Source of the DNA: Aliiruegeria lutimaris
Lineage (GTDB): Bacteria; Pseudomonadota; Alphaproteobacteria; Rhodobacterales; Rhodobacteraceae
DNA length: 45,278 bases
NCBI RefSeq assembly: GCF_900099935.1
Contig: NZ_FNEK01000038.1
Location: 1 to 45,278, forward strand
Reading direction: 5' to 3'
In this document: positions 37,986-45,278 of the stretch, piece by piece
How positions within the stretch are numbered: the stretch's first letter is position 1
How the letters are laid out: each line of letters opens with the position of its first letter
Program-made: the position numbers and the translations under genes
The notes under the pieces: model-generated
Seen by the model: only the letters and a program-made list of their open reading frames with translations
What the model was told of the DNA's origin: nothing
Databases searched by the model: none

Positions 37986-38934
37986 CGATTCAGCCGATTG
38001 CCCGACATTTCTGAAGTTCCTGCAAGAGGCCCACGCTGGGCAGGAAGACGTGATCGCCTACCTTCAGAAATATGGCGGGCTCTGCCTGACCGGACAGATG
38101 AATGAGGAAACCGTCCATTTCTTCTATGGAGGCGGCGGCAACGGAAAGGGCGTCTTCATCAAGGCCATCGGATACGCGCTGGGTGACTACCAGGTGACCG
38201 CTCAGGAATCGGCATTCACCATCGACCGCAGCGGCCGTCGAGCTCATGCACAGGAAATCGCCGTGTTGCGGGGAAAGCGCCACGTCGTGGTTTCTGAACC
38301 CGAGGAAGGCCGCGCATGGGACATGGGCCGCGTGAAAGCCTGGTCCGGAAATGAAGCTCCCATGCGCGCCAACTTCATGCGCCAAGACAGCTTCGAATTT
38401 TGGCCGGCCGGAAAGCTGACAATGGTCGCCAACGAGAAACTGACCATAAAAACCGTAGATGCGGCCACTCGTCGACGGTTGCGTATGGTGCCGTGGCCCA
38501 ACACGCCTGACAGCCCGGATAGTACACTTAAGGACCGGTTGCACGAGGAAGCTCCGGGGATCCTGCGTTGGATGCTTGACGGTCTGGCGTTTTATCTGCG
38601 CGACGGAATGGGCGACCTGCCTCCATCCATCGCTGCGGAGACCGAGGCTTATTTGGCCGAACAGGACGTGATCCAGCGCTTCATGGATGACTGCCTGGTC
38701 TTCACCGATGTGCAGAACGACATCTCCCTGACTACGATCAGGACAATTTATAACGAATGGGCGCTTGGCAATGACGCGTCCCAGATCAATCGTGGGCTTG
38801 GTACGAAGCTGACGTCAAAAGGAGCCAGGATTTCGAGCACAGGTGGCCGAAAGTTTCTGCGGGGCGCCTATCTCTCAGCTGCCGGCGAGGTCTTGAAAGA
38901 AGACGCAACAAAACGAGCCGAGGAGTCAAATTGA
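37930..38934 (+). pseudogene. 5'-truncated phage/plasmid primase-helicase (P4/D5 type)
   Basis: The conserved part starts near 37988 with DCPTFLKFLQEA, just ahead of the helicase domain. Walker A is FFYGGGGNGKGVF, with Gly where Ser or Thr is usual, and a Walker B-like VVVSEPEEG and the arginine-rich TRRRLRMVPWP follow. A C-terminal winged-helix-like region ends at 38934. Full primases of this family have 500-900 residues, and the primase half is missing here. The first 20 or so codons of the open frame run antisense through the DUF6456-like remnant, so they are not original sequence. It is a relic of an integrated phage, satellite or plasmid. Confidence 0.8.
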
Positions 38935-38971
38935 GATCAGGTGATGCACATACTGAGATTCTGCAGTGCAG

Positions 38972-39067
38972 AGTAGCCTTATTAAGGCTACTTTCCCCGT
39001 TCCTGCGTTACACGCGTACGCGCACGTGTAAGAGCGTTTTGGAGGAAGTAGCCTTATTAAGGCTACT
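38972..39067. repeat. two identical 21-bp palindromes flanking an inverted repeat
   Basis: Each palindrome has 9-bp arms AGTAGCCTT/AAGGCTACT around ATT. Copies are at 38972-38992 and 39047-39067, 75 bp apart start to start. Between them TTACACG/CGTGTAA (39008-39031) forms a third inverted repeat around a CGTACG core. The region is non-coding and separates the primase relic from the next ORF. Operators for a dimeric regulator, or replication-initiation sites, are the likeliest roles. Confidence 0.85.
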
Positions 39068-39094
39068 CTGTGTTCCCCAGCAGAGAGCGATGGC

Positions 39095-39586
39095 ATGGCC
39101 GCTCACATGAGCCGCTCCCTGCAACGGGCCATGAAGAAAGACGCCAGCAGGATCGCCCGGTCATTTGCGTCCTCATGCTACGACTACAGGAGGGACGGTC
39201 GCCTGGTGCGCGTAACGGATCCGAGGGCTATCCGGGTCCTCGCACGGGCTTTCGAGCACGTTCTCATTAATGGTGGGAAGCCGTGGGCTGTCATAATCAG
39301 CGATGCAGACGCGGCCGCCTTCCCACGTTTCCCGGAACTGCCGACCGGCTATATCCATTGCTTCGTAGCCGGTTTCGACGCCGAGGGACGTGGCACCTAC
39401 AGCGTGCGCTCGCCCCTCACGCGCGGCGCCGACACGGATATGTGCCGTCAGATCGCTCTCGGCGCGGCACTGGCGGAGATGCTGCACGTGCGAAGGGTTC
39501 ATGCGCAGTCACCGGCAGTAAAGCGCAGTTACCGGCCCCCCAGTTGCTTCGCAACTAAAGGCCAGCGTTCGTTTCTGGATCTTTGA
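39095..39586 (+). CDS. hypothetical protein of mobile-element origin, 163 aa
   Basis: I do not recognise the family. The protein is basic at the N-terminus (RSLQRAMKKDASRIARSF) and contains VTDPRAIRVLARAFEHVLING and GYIHCFVAGFDAEGRGTYSV, with no signal peptide or membrane segment. It starts 28 bp after the second palindrome and lies beside the primase relic, so it probably belongs to the same element, with the palindromes as a control region. The last 20 residues may be read-through into foreign sequence. Confidence 0.5.
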   Translation: MAAHMSRSLQRAMKKDASRIARSFASSCYDYRRDGRLVRVTDPRAIRVLARAFEHVLINGGKPWAVIISDADAAAFPRFPELPTGYIHCFVAGFDAEGRGTYSVRSPLTRGADTDMCRQIALGAALAEMLHVRRVHAQSPAVKRSYRPPSCFATKGQRSFLDL

Positions 39587-39618
39587 AGTACATAGCCGCG
39601 GCAGATCAGGGTGGTGCG

Positions 39619-40413
39619 CTATGGCTCGTTCCAATAAAGCCGACGCTGCCGCCAGATCTTTTCACCGATTAAACAGTCGGTCGGGTTCCGCGTGGTCATT
39701 TGCACAGGCACAAGCTTTTCTGGTTGTGAAACGCCGACTATTTCCAGGATGAGTTTCTGCCGTACCGCTTCAGCGAAATCAGCCCAGCCCAATACCGGGA
39801 TCACGAAAGATCCTGCCCCCCCTGTGACGCAGTTTTCATAGTAGACGTCGAGACCTTCAAGATGCCAATCACTCCCCATGCCTTCTCGAGTCATTAGAGG
39901 GAGACCATTGATAACGATGCCTTTGTCCAGAACAGCGTCGCGGGCCTGGGTCACGGGCCGTCCCTGGTTGTTTGGACCATCGCCCGAAATGTCGATAACC
40001 CGGCGCAGACCATCGTAGATGTTTGTGTCGATCAGTTGGGCGCCAAACACCAACGCTTCGGAAATCGAGGTGCGCCGCAGTGCCGGATTGAACTCAGCCG
40101 TCAGCGTCTCCGCAAAGGCAGCAAGGTCCTCCCTTGTTTCGAGAAGCCGCCAGTCAACGATCACCTCCTGCGTGCCGGCCCATTCGACGTAGCTCACTGC
40201 GACCCGTTGCAGCAATCCAGACTGAACCGCAGCGAAGACGGCATCCGACTGCAAGGCAGCAGCATAGCCCCGACGCTGGATCTCCATCTCATTCTCCGTC
40301 ATGGACCGGGAGACATCGACCATTAAGACCAGTTCGAGATCCACCTCGATACCATCGGCGGCGGCAATCGAGGTGAGTGTTCCAGACATCAAGAGTGCAG
40401 CAAGTCTGTGCAT
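39619..40413 (-). CDS. DUF1194 von Willebrand factor A-domain protein
   Basis: About 264 residues with a signal peptide (MHRLAALLMSGTLTSIAAA) and a VWA domain. The MIDAS motif is LMVDVSRSM (DxSxS), and the second and third metal loops are near RRTSISEAL and DISGDGPNNQG. The stretch RVAVSYVEWAGTQEVIVDW is typical of DUF1194. It is a periplasmic or secreted metal-dependent binding protein of unknown partner. TTG 40449 is an alternative start, but it would put residues before the signal. The GC is lower than in the core region. Confidence 0.85.
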   Translation of the reverse strand: MHRLAALLMSGTLTSIAAADGIEVDLELVLMVDVSRSMTENEMEIQRRGYAAALQSDAVFAAVQSGLLQRVAVSYVEWAGTQEVIVDWRLLETREDLAAFAETLTAEFNPALRRTSISEALVFGAQLIDTNIYDGLRRVIDISGDGPNNQGRPVTQARDAVLDKGIVINGLPLMTREGMGSDWHLEGLDVYYENCVTGGAGSFVIPVLGWADFAEAVRQKLILEIVGVSQPEKLVPVQMTTRNPTDCLIGEKIWRQRRLYWNEP

Positions 40414-41058
40414 GTGGAAACGATGCGCCAATTGCGCCTGTCGGTCCAATCACATTCCGAACCTGAATACCGATCCGATCCTGATTTCCAGTGCTCGATT
40501 GGATACTAGAGAAAACCCTTTAATGCACCGTTGGTAGGTCCGCTTCGCCGACCTTGCGGTCATTCTCCGCATCGCAGCATCGCCTCCCGTGCGCATTCAT
40601 CAACTGCCTTCGGCAAAGTGGACCGGATCTTCGTCACACGCCCAACCGAGGTCAAGTCAGCGGACGTTTCTGCCTTTTGCTTGTGCGGCAAAACCTGCGT
40701 CCATGAGATCGCCAAATTCCGAAATCCGTAGCGGCGCTGCAGCACAGCTTCCCGAAAGCAGTCGTTGAATTCGGTCAAAATGGCCCAAACCCAGACCGGT
40801 CGTCCGCCGCGGGAGCGACCGCACGCGACGGTCGAAGTCGAGCCTCAGATCGTCCCTCTGTCCCGCACCCGCTGGGTGAGACATTACCAATCGCCCTCAT
40901 GCCGCTCAACTGACTAAAGAATAATAGAAATACACCGATCGCCCGAGCGAAAACGTCAGATCACTTGGGAAACTCGGGTTGGATCGCCGTTGCCAGGATG
41001 TCGTGGATGTTGAGAAGTCAACCGGGGGACGCAGCTGAAGATCCGCCCGCGTTAAACT
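40414..41058. other. 645-bp gap between the VWA and metacaspase genes
   Basis: Short frames occur on both strands but none has family features or a ribosome binding site. The stretch 40560-40890 reads as scrambled, coding-like DNA on the minus strand (for example FREAVLQRRYGFRNLAISW) and may be a decayed gene. No RNA gene was recognised. Confidence 0.4.
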
Positions 41059-42882
41059 CTATTCAATTTCGAGAATGATCGAGTGCGATGGTTGAAGCGA
41101 CATTGCCCAACGAACCCGGCCAACAATCCGCGCATCCTTCGAGAGCGGCTCATCCGGCACAAGCCGGCCATATGCGATTTCCGAGCTTGTAACGCCGGAA
41201 AAAGTTGAAACCGGGGCTGAATAAGCAAGCGCTGCTCCGGAACGCCAGCGCAACCGTCCACCTGCTTTCGACAATCCGATGGTTGGCCCATAATCCGACC
41301 GAAGACCAGAATTTCCCCTTGTCCAGAGCTTGCGGTCATACCTGACCAGGTCCGAAACAAATTCCTGTTCTGCGGCAGTGGTGATCTCGACCAGCGCGCC
41401 GCCCGTCTCACGATTGTACCGGGCCAGATCAGGCTCTCCGATCGTGGTGCCAAGATAAACCGCAGCATACAGACGCCCGCCGAAATACCCGTAAATGATC
41501 TCTCGCTCGTGGAATGTCTGCAGAAGCCGATCAAGCCGAGGGTCGCCTTCAAGCAATGCAGCCGCGTCCCGGTCAATCACCTTGGCAATAGGTCCGGATG
41601 TGGCAGACAGGTCGGCCGCTGGCGCCTCGGGCCCGATCTGGCCCAAGACCGATAATGTCGCGCGAGTTGGCAAACCTGTTATGGGCAGACGGTTTGCCGC
41701 CTGAACAGCGGCAAGAGCGCGCATCGTTCTTGCGCCGATCTGACCATCAACAACACCAATCTGGTTGCCCCGGTCCTTTAGCTCCGACTGAATGTCGCGC
41801 GCTAGTTCATCGCCGATGCCGAAAATGCCAAGGGCGCTTTTTCGCAATTCGTTGTCCAACGCCGCGGTCTCGCTGGCACCGCGATACCTTCCGAAAACGC
41901 GTGACTGAATGACGTTCATCAGCTGCTGTTCTTCGCGTGCGATTGCGCTTTTCTCCAATCGTCCCCTCGGAAACTGATCGAAGTACAACGCCCAACCACG
42001 CAATGAGCCAAGCTTCTCTGCCGCGGAATAGACAGACAATTCGTCGTTGAGTTGGGATACCTGGGGGGAGACCGGTGGGGCCAGAGCAACGGCAGGCTGA
42101 ACACTGGCCTCACCAAGGAAAAACTCACCGCTTGGCAAGGCCCCGTAGGTGAACGGCTCCTGCGCCCCGCCGGTCAGGTCGAACACCCGGTCGCGGACCT
42201 TGCGGAAGAGCTGGCTGATCTCCAGCCCCGGCTCCTCGAGGTACTCGAGCAGCGCCGCCGCGTACGGCGAGTTGCGCCCCGCGCCGTCGAGCGCTACGGT
42301 GCCCTCGCGCGCGGCGTAACCAACGAGGATGCCGCCCGCACGCACGCCGCCGATCGGGTCGACCCGGCCGAGCCCGGTGCCGATCGACCGCGTGCCCTTT
42401 GCCAATTGCAGTTGCGCGGCGAAGGGATTGTCGCGGCAGGCATCGATCAGCACGATCTTCAGTCCCCCCGCGCCGACGAGCGACTGCATCACGAGGTCGA
42501 GCGGCAGGGCCTCGAAATCCACGTCGAGATCGCGGCGTAACTCTGCATTCACCGGGATCAGGTAATTCGTCTGATCGACCTCGATCCCGTGGCCGGCGTA
42601 GTAGACGAGCGAGAGGTCCGCCTCACGCGCGGCGCCTGCGAAGTCGCGCAACAGCCGCTGCATCGCGGTGTCGTCGGCGTCGAGCGCCAGCGTCACGTCG
42701 AAGTCCAGCCGTTTCAGCGCGGCGGCGATATCGGTCGCGTCGTTGGCCGGGTTGGCGAGCAGCGGGACGTGGCTATAGCCCGCGTTGCCGATCACCAGCG
42801 CCACCCGGCGATCTGTCTCGGCGAAGGCCGAAGAAAGTGTCGCGATCAAAAGGGACAGGACACACAGAAATCGAATTGCCAT
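41059..42882 (-). CDS. secreted metacaspase (C14) with peptidoglycan-binding-like and lectin-like regions
   Basis: A 607-residue protein. Signal peptide is 1-21 (AFA/ET cleavage). A caspase-fold domain (about 25-255) has the catalytic dyad His98 in YYAGHGIE and Cys149 in IDACRDNPF, with VIGNAGY at its start. After a Pro/Ala linker comes a helical region. A PG_binding_1-like repeat follows (DIQSELKDRGNQIGVVDGQIGARTMRAL, about 395-450). The last 130 residues resemble a C-type-lectin-like fold (ETGGALVEITTAAEQEFV, then TIGLSKAGGRLRWRSGAALAY). It would act in the periplasm or outside, cleaving after Arg or Lys. The DNA for the caspase part is far richer in GC than the rest. The frame is open to 43179, but ATG 42882 starts the signal peptide. 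Confidence 0.85.
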   Translation of the reverse strand: MAIRFLCVLSLLIATLSSAFAETDRRVALVIGNAGYSHVPLLANPANDATDIAAALKRLDFDVTLALDADDTAMQRLLRDFAGAAREADLSLVYYAGHGIEVDQTNYLIPVNAELRRDLDVDFEALPLDLVMQSLVGAGGLKIVLIDACRDNPFAAQLQLAKGTRSIGTGLGRVDPIGGVRAGGILVGYAAREGTVALDGAGRNSPYAAALLEYLEEPGLEISQLFRKVRDRVFDLTGGAQEPFTYGALPSGEFFLGEASVQPAVALAPPVSPQVSQLNDELSVYSAAEKLGSLRGWALYFDQFPRGRLEKSAIAREEQQLMNVIQSRVFGRYRGASETAALDNELRKSALGIFGIGDELARDIQSELKDRGNQIGVVDGQIGARTMRALAAVQAANRLPITGLPTRATLSVLGQIGPEAPAADLSATSGPIAKVIDRDAAALLEGDPRLDRLLQTFHEREIIYGYFGGRLYAAVYLGTTIGEPDLARYNRETGGALVEITTAAEQEFVSDLVRYDRKLWTRGNSGLRSDYGPTIGLSKAGGRLRWRSGAALAYSAPVSTFSGVTSSEIAYGRLVPDEPLSKDARIVGRVRWAMSLQPSHSIILEIE

Positions 42883-43653
42883 GGACCAAGTATGCCGTCC
42901 CGACTGGCATCCGCAAGTGTCGAGACGACCTGCAAGTTGTTTTGCCCAATTCGACGGGGTCACAATTCCCGAGTTGACTTTTGGGTGGAAGAACAGCCTG
43001 GTCCTGCAGGGCAGATGGGGTGGATGGCTCCCACCAATGACCGGTCTGGGGAAATTCGCTGCGCCGGGGAACTCGCGTCGCCGCAGTCGCGAAGAACTGG
43101 CGCGGATTTCAGCAATCGCGCTCGCTGCGGCTGTACGAGTCCGGAACGTCCGCAACTTGCTCATTCGCCCCTGAAACATTGCTGCGGCTTGCCCGAATGC
43201 GGCTTTTCTCGTCGCGTTGTATTGTCGGTTTTCGCTGGATTGCTGCTATGATCTCTCTGCGAGCGCGCGCAGCGAATTCTCGATGGGTCGGCAGTGGGCT
43301 CCCTGCCGCCGTTCTCTGCGTCGAACATGAATGGCTGCTTTCGGTTCAGGGGGTGATGCTGCACCTGCGAAGCGCTCACAGAGCGTGAACGGCAGGATTG
43401 CGCAGTTCGCTGCCGTCGGCCTCGTCGAAGGCGCACCGGCGCTACCGCTGATGCCTGAAGGGCAAGTTTGCCGACATTGGAGACATCCGAGGTTATCTGT
43501 CGGATGTCGGCTTTCGAGTTTCATCCGTGTCTAGCCGAAAAGATATCGCTTGGTGGGACGAGACAGGTGCCCCTATGCTCACCTTTGTCCCGCCAAATTG
43601 GAAACTTCGGCAGATTGCTCTGCGAATTGGATGGGGCTTATGGGAGGACGCCA
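42883..43653. other. 771-bp gap with no recognised gene
   Basis: Frames on both strands are short, lack ribosome binding sites and show no families. The segment 43180-43520 is rich in imperfect repeats of CTGC/GCAG words and resembles decayed spacer DNA. The ribosome binding site GGGAGG for the next gene is at its right end. Confidence 0.4.
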
Positions 43654-44598
43654 ATGACTTACGAGAACATTACCCATCTTCATCGCCGCCGCTTTCTGGC
43701 CCTTTCCGTCAGTGCCGCCGCCACGCCATTCATGCCCCGGTCAGGGTGGGCTTTTGGGTCCGAAACGCATTCTACTATGGTCGGTGACATCGAACTCACA
43801 GTGATCAGCGACGGCCACCTCACAATCCCGTCGGCCGTGCTGGCCCCGAATGCACCGAAGGAAGAATTCGAGGCCTTCATGACGGGCCTCATGGGCTCGG
43901 TCCCGGAAACGGTTCAGCCCGAGACCAACCATGCGTTGCTGCGCGTTGGAGGCGAGACAATCCTGATCGACAACGGGTCCGGCAAAAAATTCCAGCCGAC
44001 CGCAGGAAAACTGTTGGAAAACCTCAGTATTAATGGGATCGACCCCGCCTCGATAAACAAGGTCGTATTCACCCATGCCCATCCAGACCATGTCTGGGGC
44101 ACGCTTCTGGAAGACGGCTCGCTCGCTCTGCCCAATGCAACGTATTATGTCGGTGAAACTGAGTTTGCTTTCTGGACCGACCCTGAGACCGAAGGGATGA
44201 TGCCTGATGATTTCAAACCGTTCGCCCAGGGTGCGCGACGTGATCTCTTGGCAGTCCAGGACCGAGTTCAACTGGTCAAGGAAGGCGACGGCATCGCTGC
44301 CGGTGTAAGCGTGCTCGACACGCCGGGACATACACCGGGCCATATCTCTGTTCTTGTCGATGGCGGTGACGGACTGATCATCACCGGAGACGCGATGGCC
44401 AGCGAGTTCCTGAGCGTCCAGCATCCAGATTGGGCCTTCGGGTTCGATTCGATCCCGGACATGGCTATTGCCAGTCGCAAGGCTCTTCTGGATCGTGTGG
44501 CGACCGATGGACACCGAGTTCTGGGGTATCACTTCGCCTATCCGGGGATTGGCAACATCGAAAAGGCGTCTGAAGGATACCGCTTCACCGCATCCTGA
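43654..44598 (+). CDS. MBL-fold metallo-hydrolase with Tat signal
   Basis: A 314-residue exported hydrolase. A twin-arginine signal (HRRRFLALSVSAAATPF) is followed by the metallo-beta-lactamase fold with zinc motif THAHPDHVWG (HxHxDH). Further ligands are the His in DTPGHTPGH and the Asp in IITGDAM, with a late His in GYHFAYPG. Exported members of this branch often hydrolyse lactones, esters or sulfated compounds; the substrate is unassigned. GGGAGG lies 6 nt before the ATG. Confidence 0.9.
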   Translation: MTYENITHLHRRRFLALSVSAAATPFMPRSGWAFGSETHSTMVGDIELTVISDGHLTIPSAVLAPNAPKEEFEAFMTGLMGSVPETVQPETNHALLRVGGETILIDNGSGKKFQPTAGKLLENLSINGIDPASINKVVFTHAHPDHVWGTLLEDGSLALPNATYYVGETEFAFWTDPETEGMMPDDFKPFAQGARRDLLAVQDRVQLVKEGDGIAAGVSVLDTPGHTPGHISVLVDGGDGLIITGDAMASEFLSVQHPDWAFGFDSIPDMAIASRKALLDRVATDGHRVLGYHFAYPGIGNIEKASEGYRFTAS

Positions 44599-44868
44599 CA
44601 ACCCATTTTCCGGTTCCGCATTGGGACCGGACCTGCACAGAAATCATGTCTGGTCACCGCTGCAGCTAACCGGACATCTACCGAAACTGCCCAAGGTCCG
44701 GAATGCGCAGTTACCGGACCTCGCAGCCTAGGACCGGTGCTCCGTGGGTATCGGCAAGTATGGTGCGCTGGCCGCAAGGTCGGGAATGCCGACGTTGCGG
44801 AAATCTGAGGGAATTGGTCGGATGGTTCAGATGGGCGGAAGCGGCCGTTCATATCTGAGACACAAGAG
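44599..44868. other. gap left of the IS3 fragment
   Basis: About 270 bases with no gene. If the IS3 element were complete, its left inverted repeat and orfA start would be here, but I see neither. Confidence 0.4.
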
Positions 44869-45117
44869 TTGGAAAACACAGTTGGCGCTCAAACGTCCCT
44901 TCGGTCGGGGCCAACTAGTTCAGCAACTGCCGTTCGCCAGATTGGCGTGACGCAGCAGACCTACTACCGATGGCGCAAGGAGTATGGCGGCATGAGACGG
45001 GATCAACTGAAGCGCCTGAAGCAGTTGGAAACGGAGAACCAGCGGCTCAGGCGCGCGGTATCTGATCTGACGCTGGACAAGATGGTTCTGGCCGAGGCTG
45101 CACGGGGAAACTTCTGA
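44869..45117 (+). pseudogene. IS3 family transposase OrfA, 5'-truncated
   Basis: From about 44935 the frame gives IGVTQQTYYRWRKEYGG, then RLKQLETENQRLRRAVSDLTLDK and EAARGNF. This is the second half of an IS3-type OrfA: the end of the helix-turn-helix plus the leucine-zipper coiled coil. The usual N-terminal 30-40 residues are missing, and the first 22 codons of the frame are unrelated. The element's left end has therefore been lost. orfB follows in the -1 frame. Confidence 0.82.
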
Positions 45118-45278
45118 GCCCTTCTCGCCGCCGTCGATGCATTGATCATGTGCGGCAAAGCCTTGGCGTATCTGAGCGCCGGGCTTGCCGTATCCTTGGG
45201 CAGCATCGCTCCACGCAGCGCAAGATCCCTTGCGGTCTGCCAGACGAGGAGCGGTTGACCGAGGATATCATCGAGCTA
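45114..45278 (+). CDS. IS3 family transposase OrfB, N-terminal part
   Basis: Overlapping the OrfA stop in the -1 frame, the sequence reads LSPSRRRRCIDHVRQSLG, then VSERRACRILGQHRSTQRK, then DEERLTEDIIEL with no stop to the window edge. This is the N-terminal region of IS3 OrfB (HTH_21-type) ahead of the DDE core. IS3 elements normally make OrfAB by a -1 frameshift near this point. The rest lies beyond the window. Confidence 0.85.
   Translation, partial: MSPSRRRRCIDHVRQSLGVSERRACRILGQHRSTQRKIPCGLPDEERLTEDIIEL

Noticed and set aside
37110-39586. Possible intact toxin-antitoxin or defence operon around the cysteine protease and primase
   Set aside because: The genes are on opposite strands, the primase is truncated, and terminators separate the units.
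43161-43436. 91-codon minus-strand frame near the left side of the MBL gene
   Set aside because: It has an Arg/Ser/Gln-rich random composition, no family and no ribosome binding site.
39519-44718. Shared 13-mer GCGCAGTTACCGG near 39523 and 44705, considered as attachment sites of the accessory block
   Set aside because: It is short, has different flanks and no integrase is nearby. One chance match in this search space is not surprising.

Overview
The window reads as a chromosome segment from a marine-type Rhodobacteraceae (Roseobacter-group alphaproteobacterium). The evidence is high GC over most of its length, the order dusB(nifR3)-ntrB-ntrC-ntrY-ntrX-trkA-trkH-hfq-hflX, an NtrC without the GAFTGA loop, a fused ispDF, an AcuI-type acrylyl-CoA reductase, a circularly permuted two-piece tmRNA gene, an SspB-alpha adaptor and small families typical of the group (DUF4169, ribbon-helix-helix, Hint_2, DUF1194). 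No gene name was confirmed by a database search.

Layout. 1-450: an AT-rich edge and two identical tRNA-Gly(GCC) genes. 0.76-3.4 kb (minus): acuI, a DinB-fold protein and a ferritin-VIT iron exporter (mbfA). 3.45-5.4 kb (plus): tmRNA (ssrA, tag ANDNRAPVAVAA), an NTF2-like protein and the ClpXP adaptor SspB, so the tagging RNA and a likely handler of tagged proteins are neighbours. 5.8-9.9 kb (plus): a KamA-type radical SAM protein, fumC and three small accessory proteins. 9.9-13.7 kb (minus): a cytochrome P450 overlapping a membrane alpha/beta-hydrolase, then a beta-hydroxyacid dehydrogenase. 13.8-16.2 kb (plus): a penicillin-acylase-family Ntn hydrolase. 16.4-28.4 kb (minus): the nitrogen and potassium regulatory block with hfq and hflX. 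28.6-31.3 kb (plus): ispDF, pgpA, a degenerate pgpA paralogue and cinA, tightly coupled. 31.5-37 kb: ammonium transporter, COQ10/RatA-type protein, hpt, a small membrane protein, diheme cytochrome c, lipA and a peroxiredoxin.

From about 37.1 kb to the end the sequence is accessory in character. It holds a papain-like cysteine protease, then a junction where the 3' end of one gene (DUF6456-like) meets a 5'-truncated phage or plasmid primase, two copies of a perfect palindrome, an orphan ORF, a VWA/DUF1194 protein, a secreted metacaspase with peptidoglycan-binding-like and C-type-lectin-like regions, a Tat-exported metallo-beta-lactamase-fold hydrolase, and a 5'-truncated IS3-family element that runs off the right edge. 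Long non-coding gaps and lower GC mark this as a patchwork island.

The observations most worth following are: a probable CTG start codon for hflX overlapping the hfq stop; a tandem PgpA pseudo-enzyme; the metacaspase-lectin architecture, with a sharp composition break at its domain boundary; and the paired palindromes in the primase remnant region.
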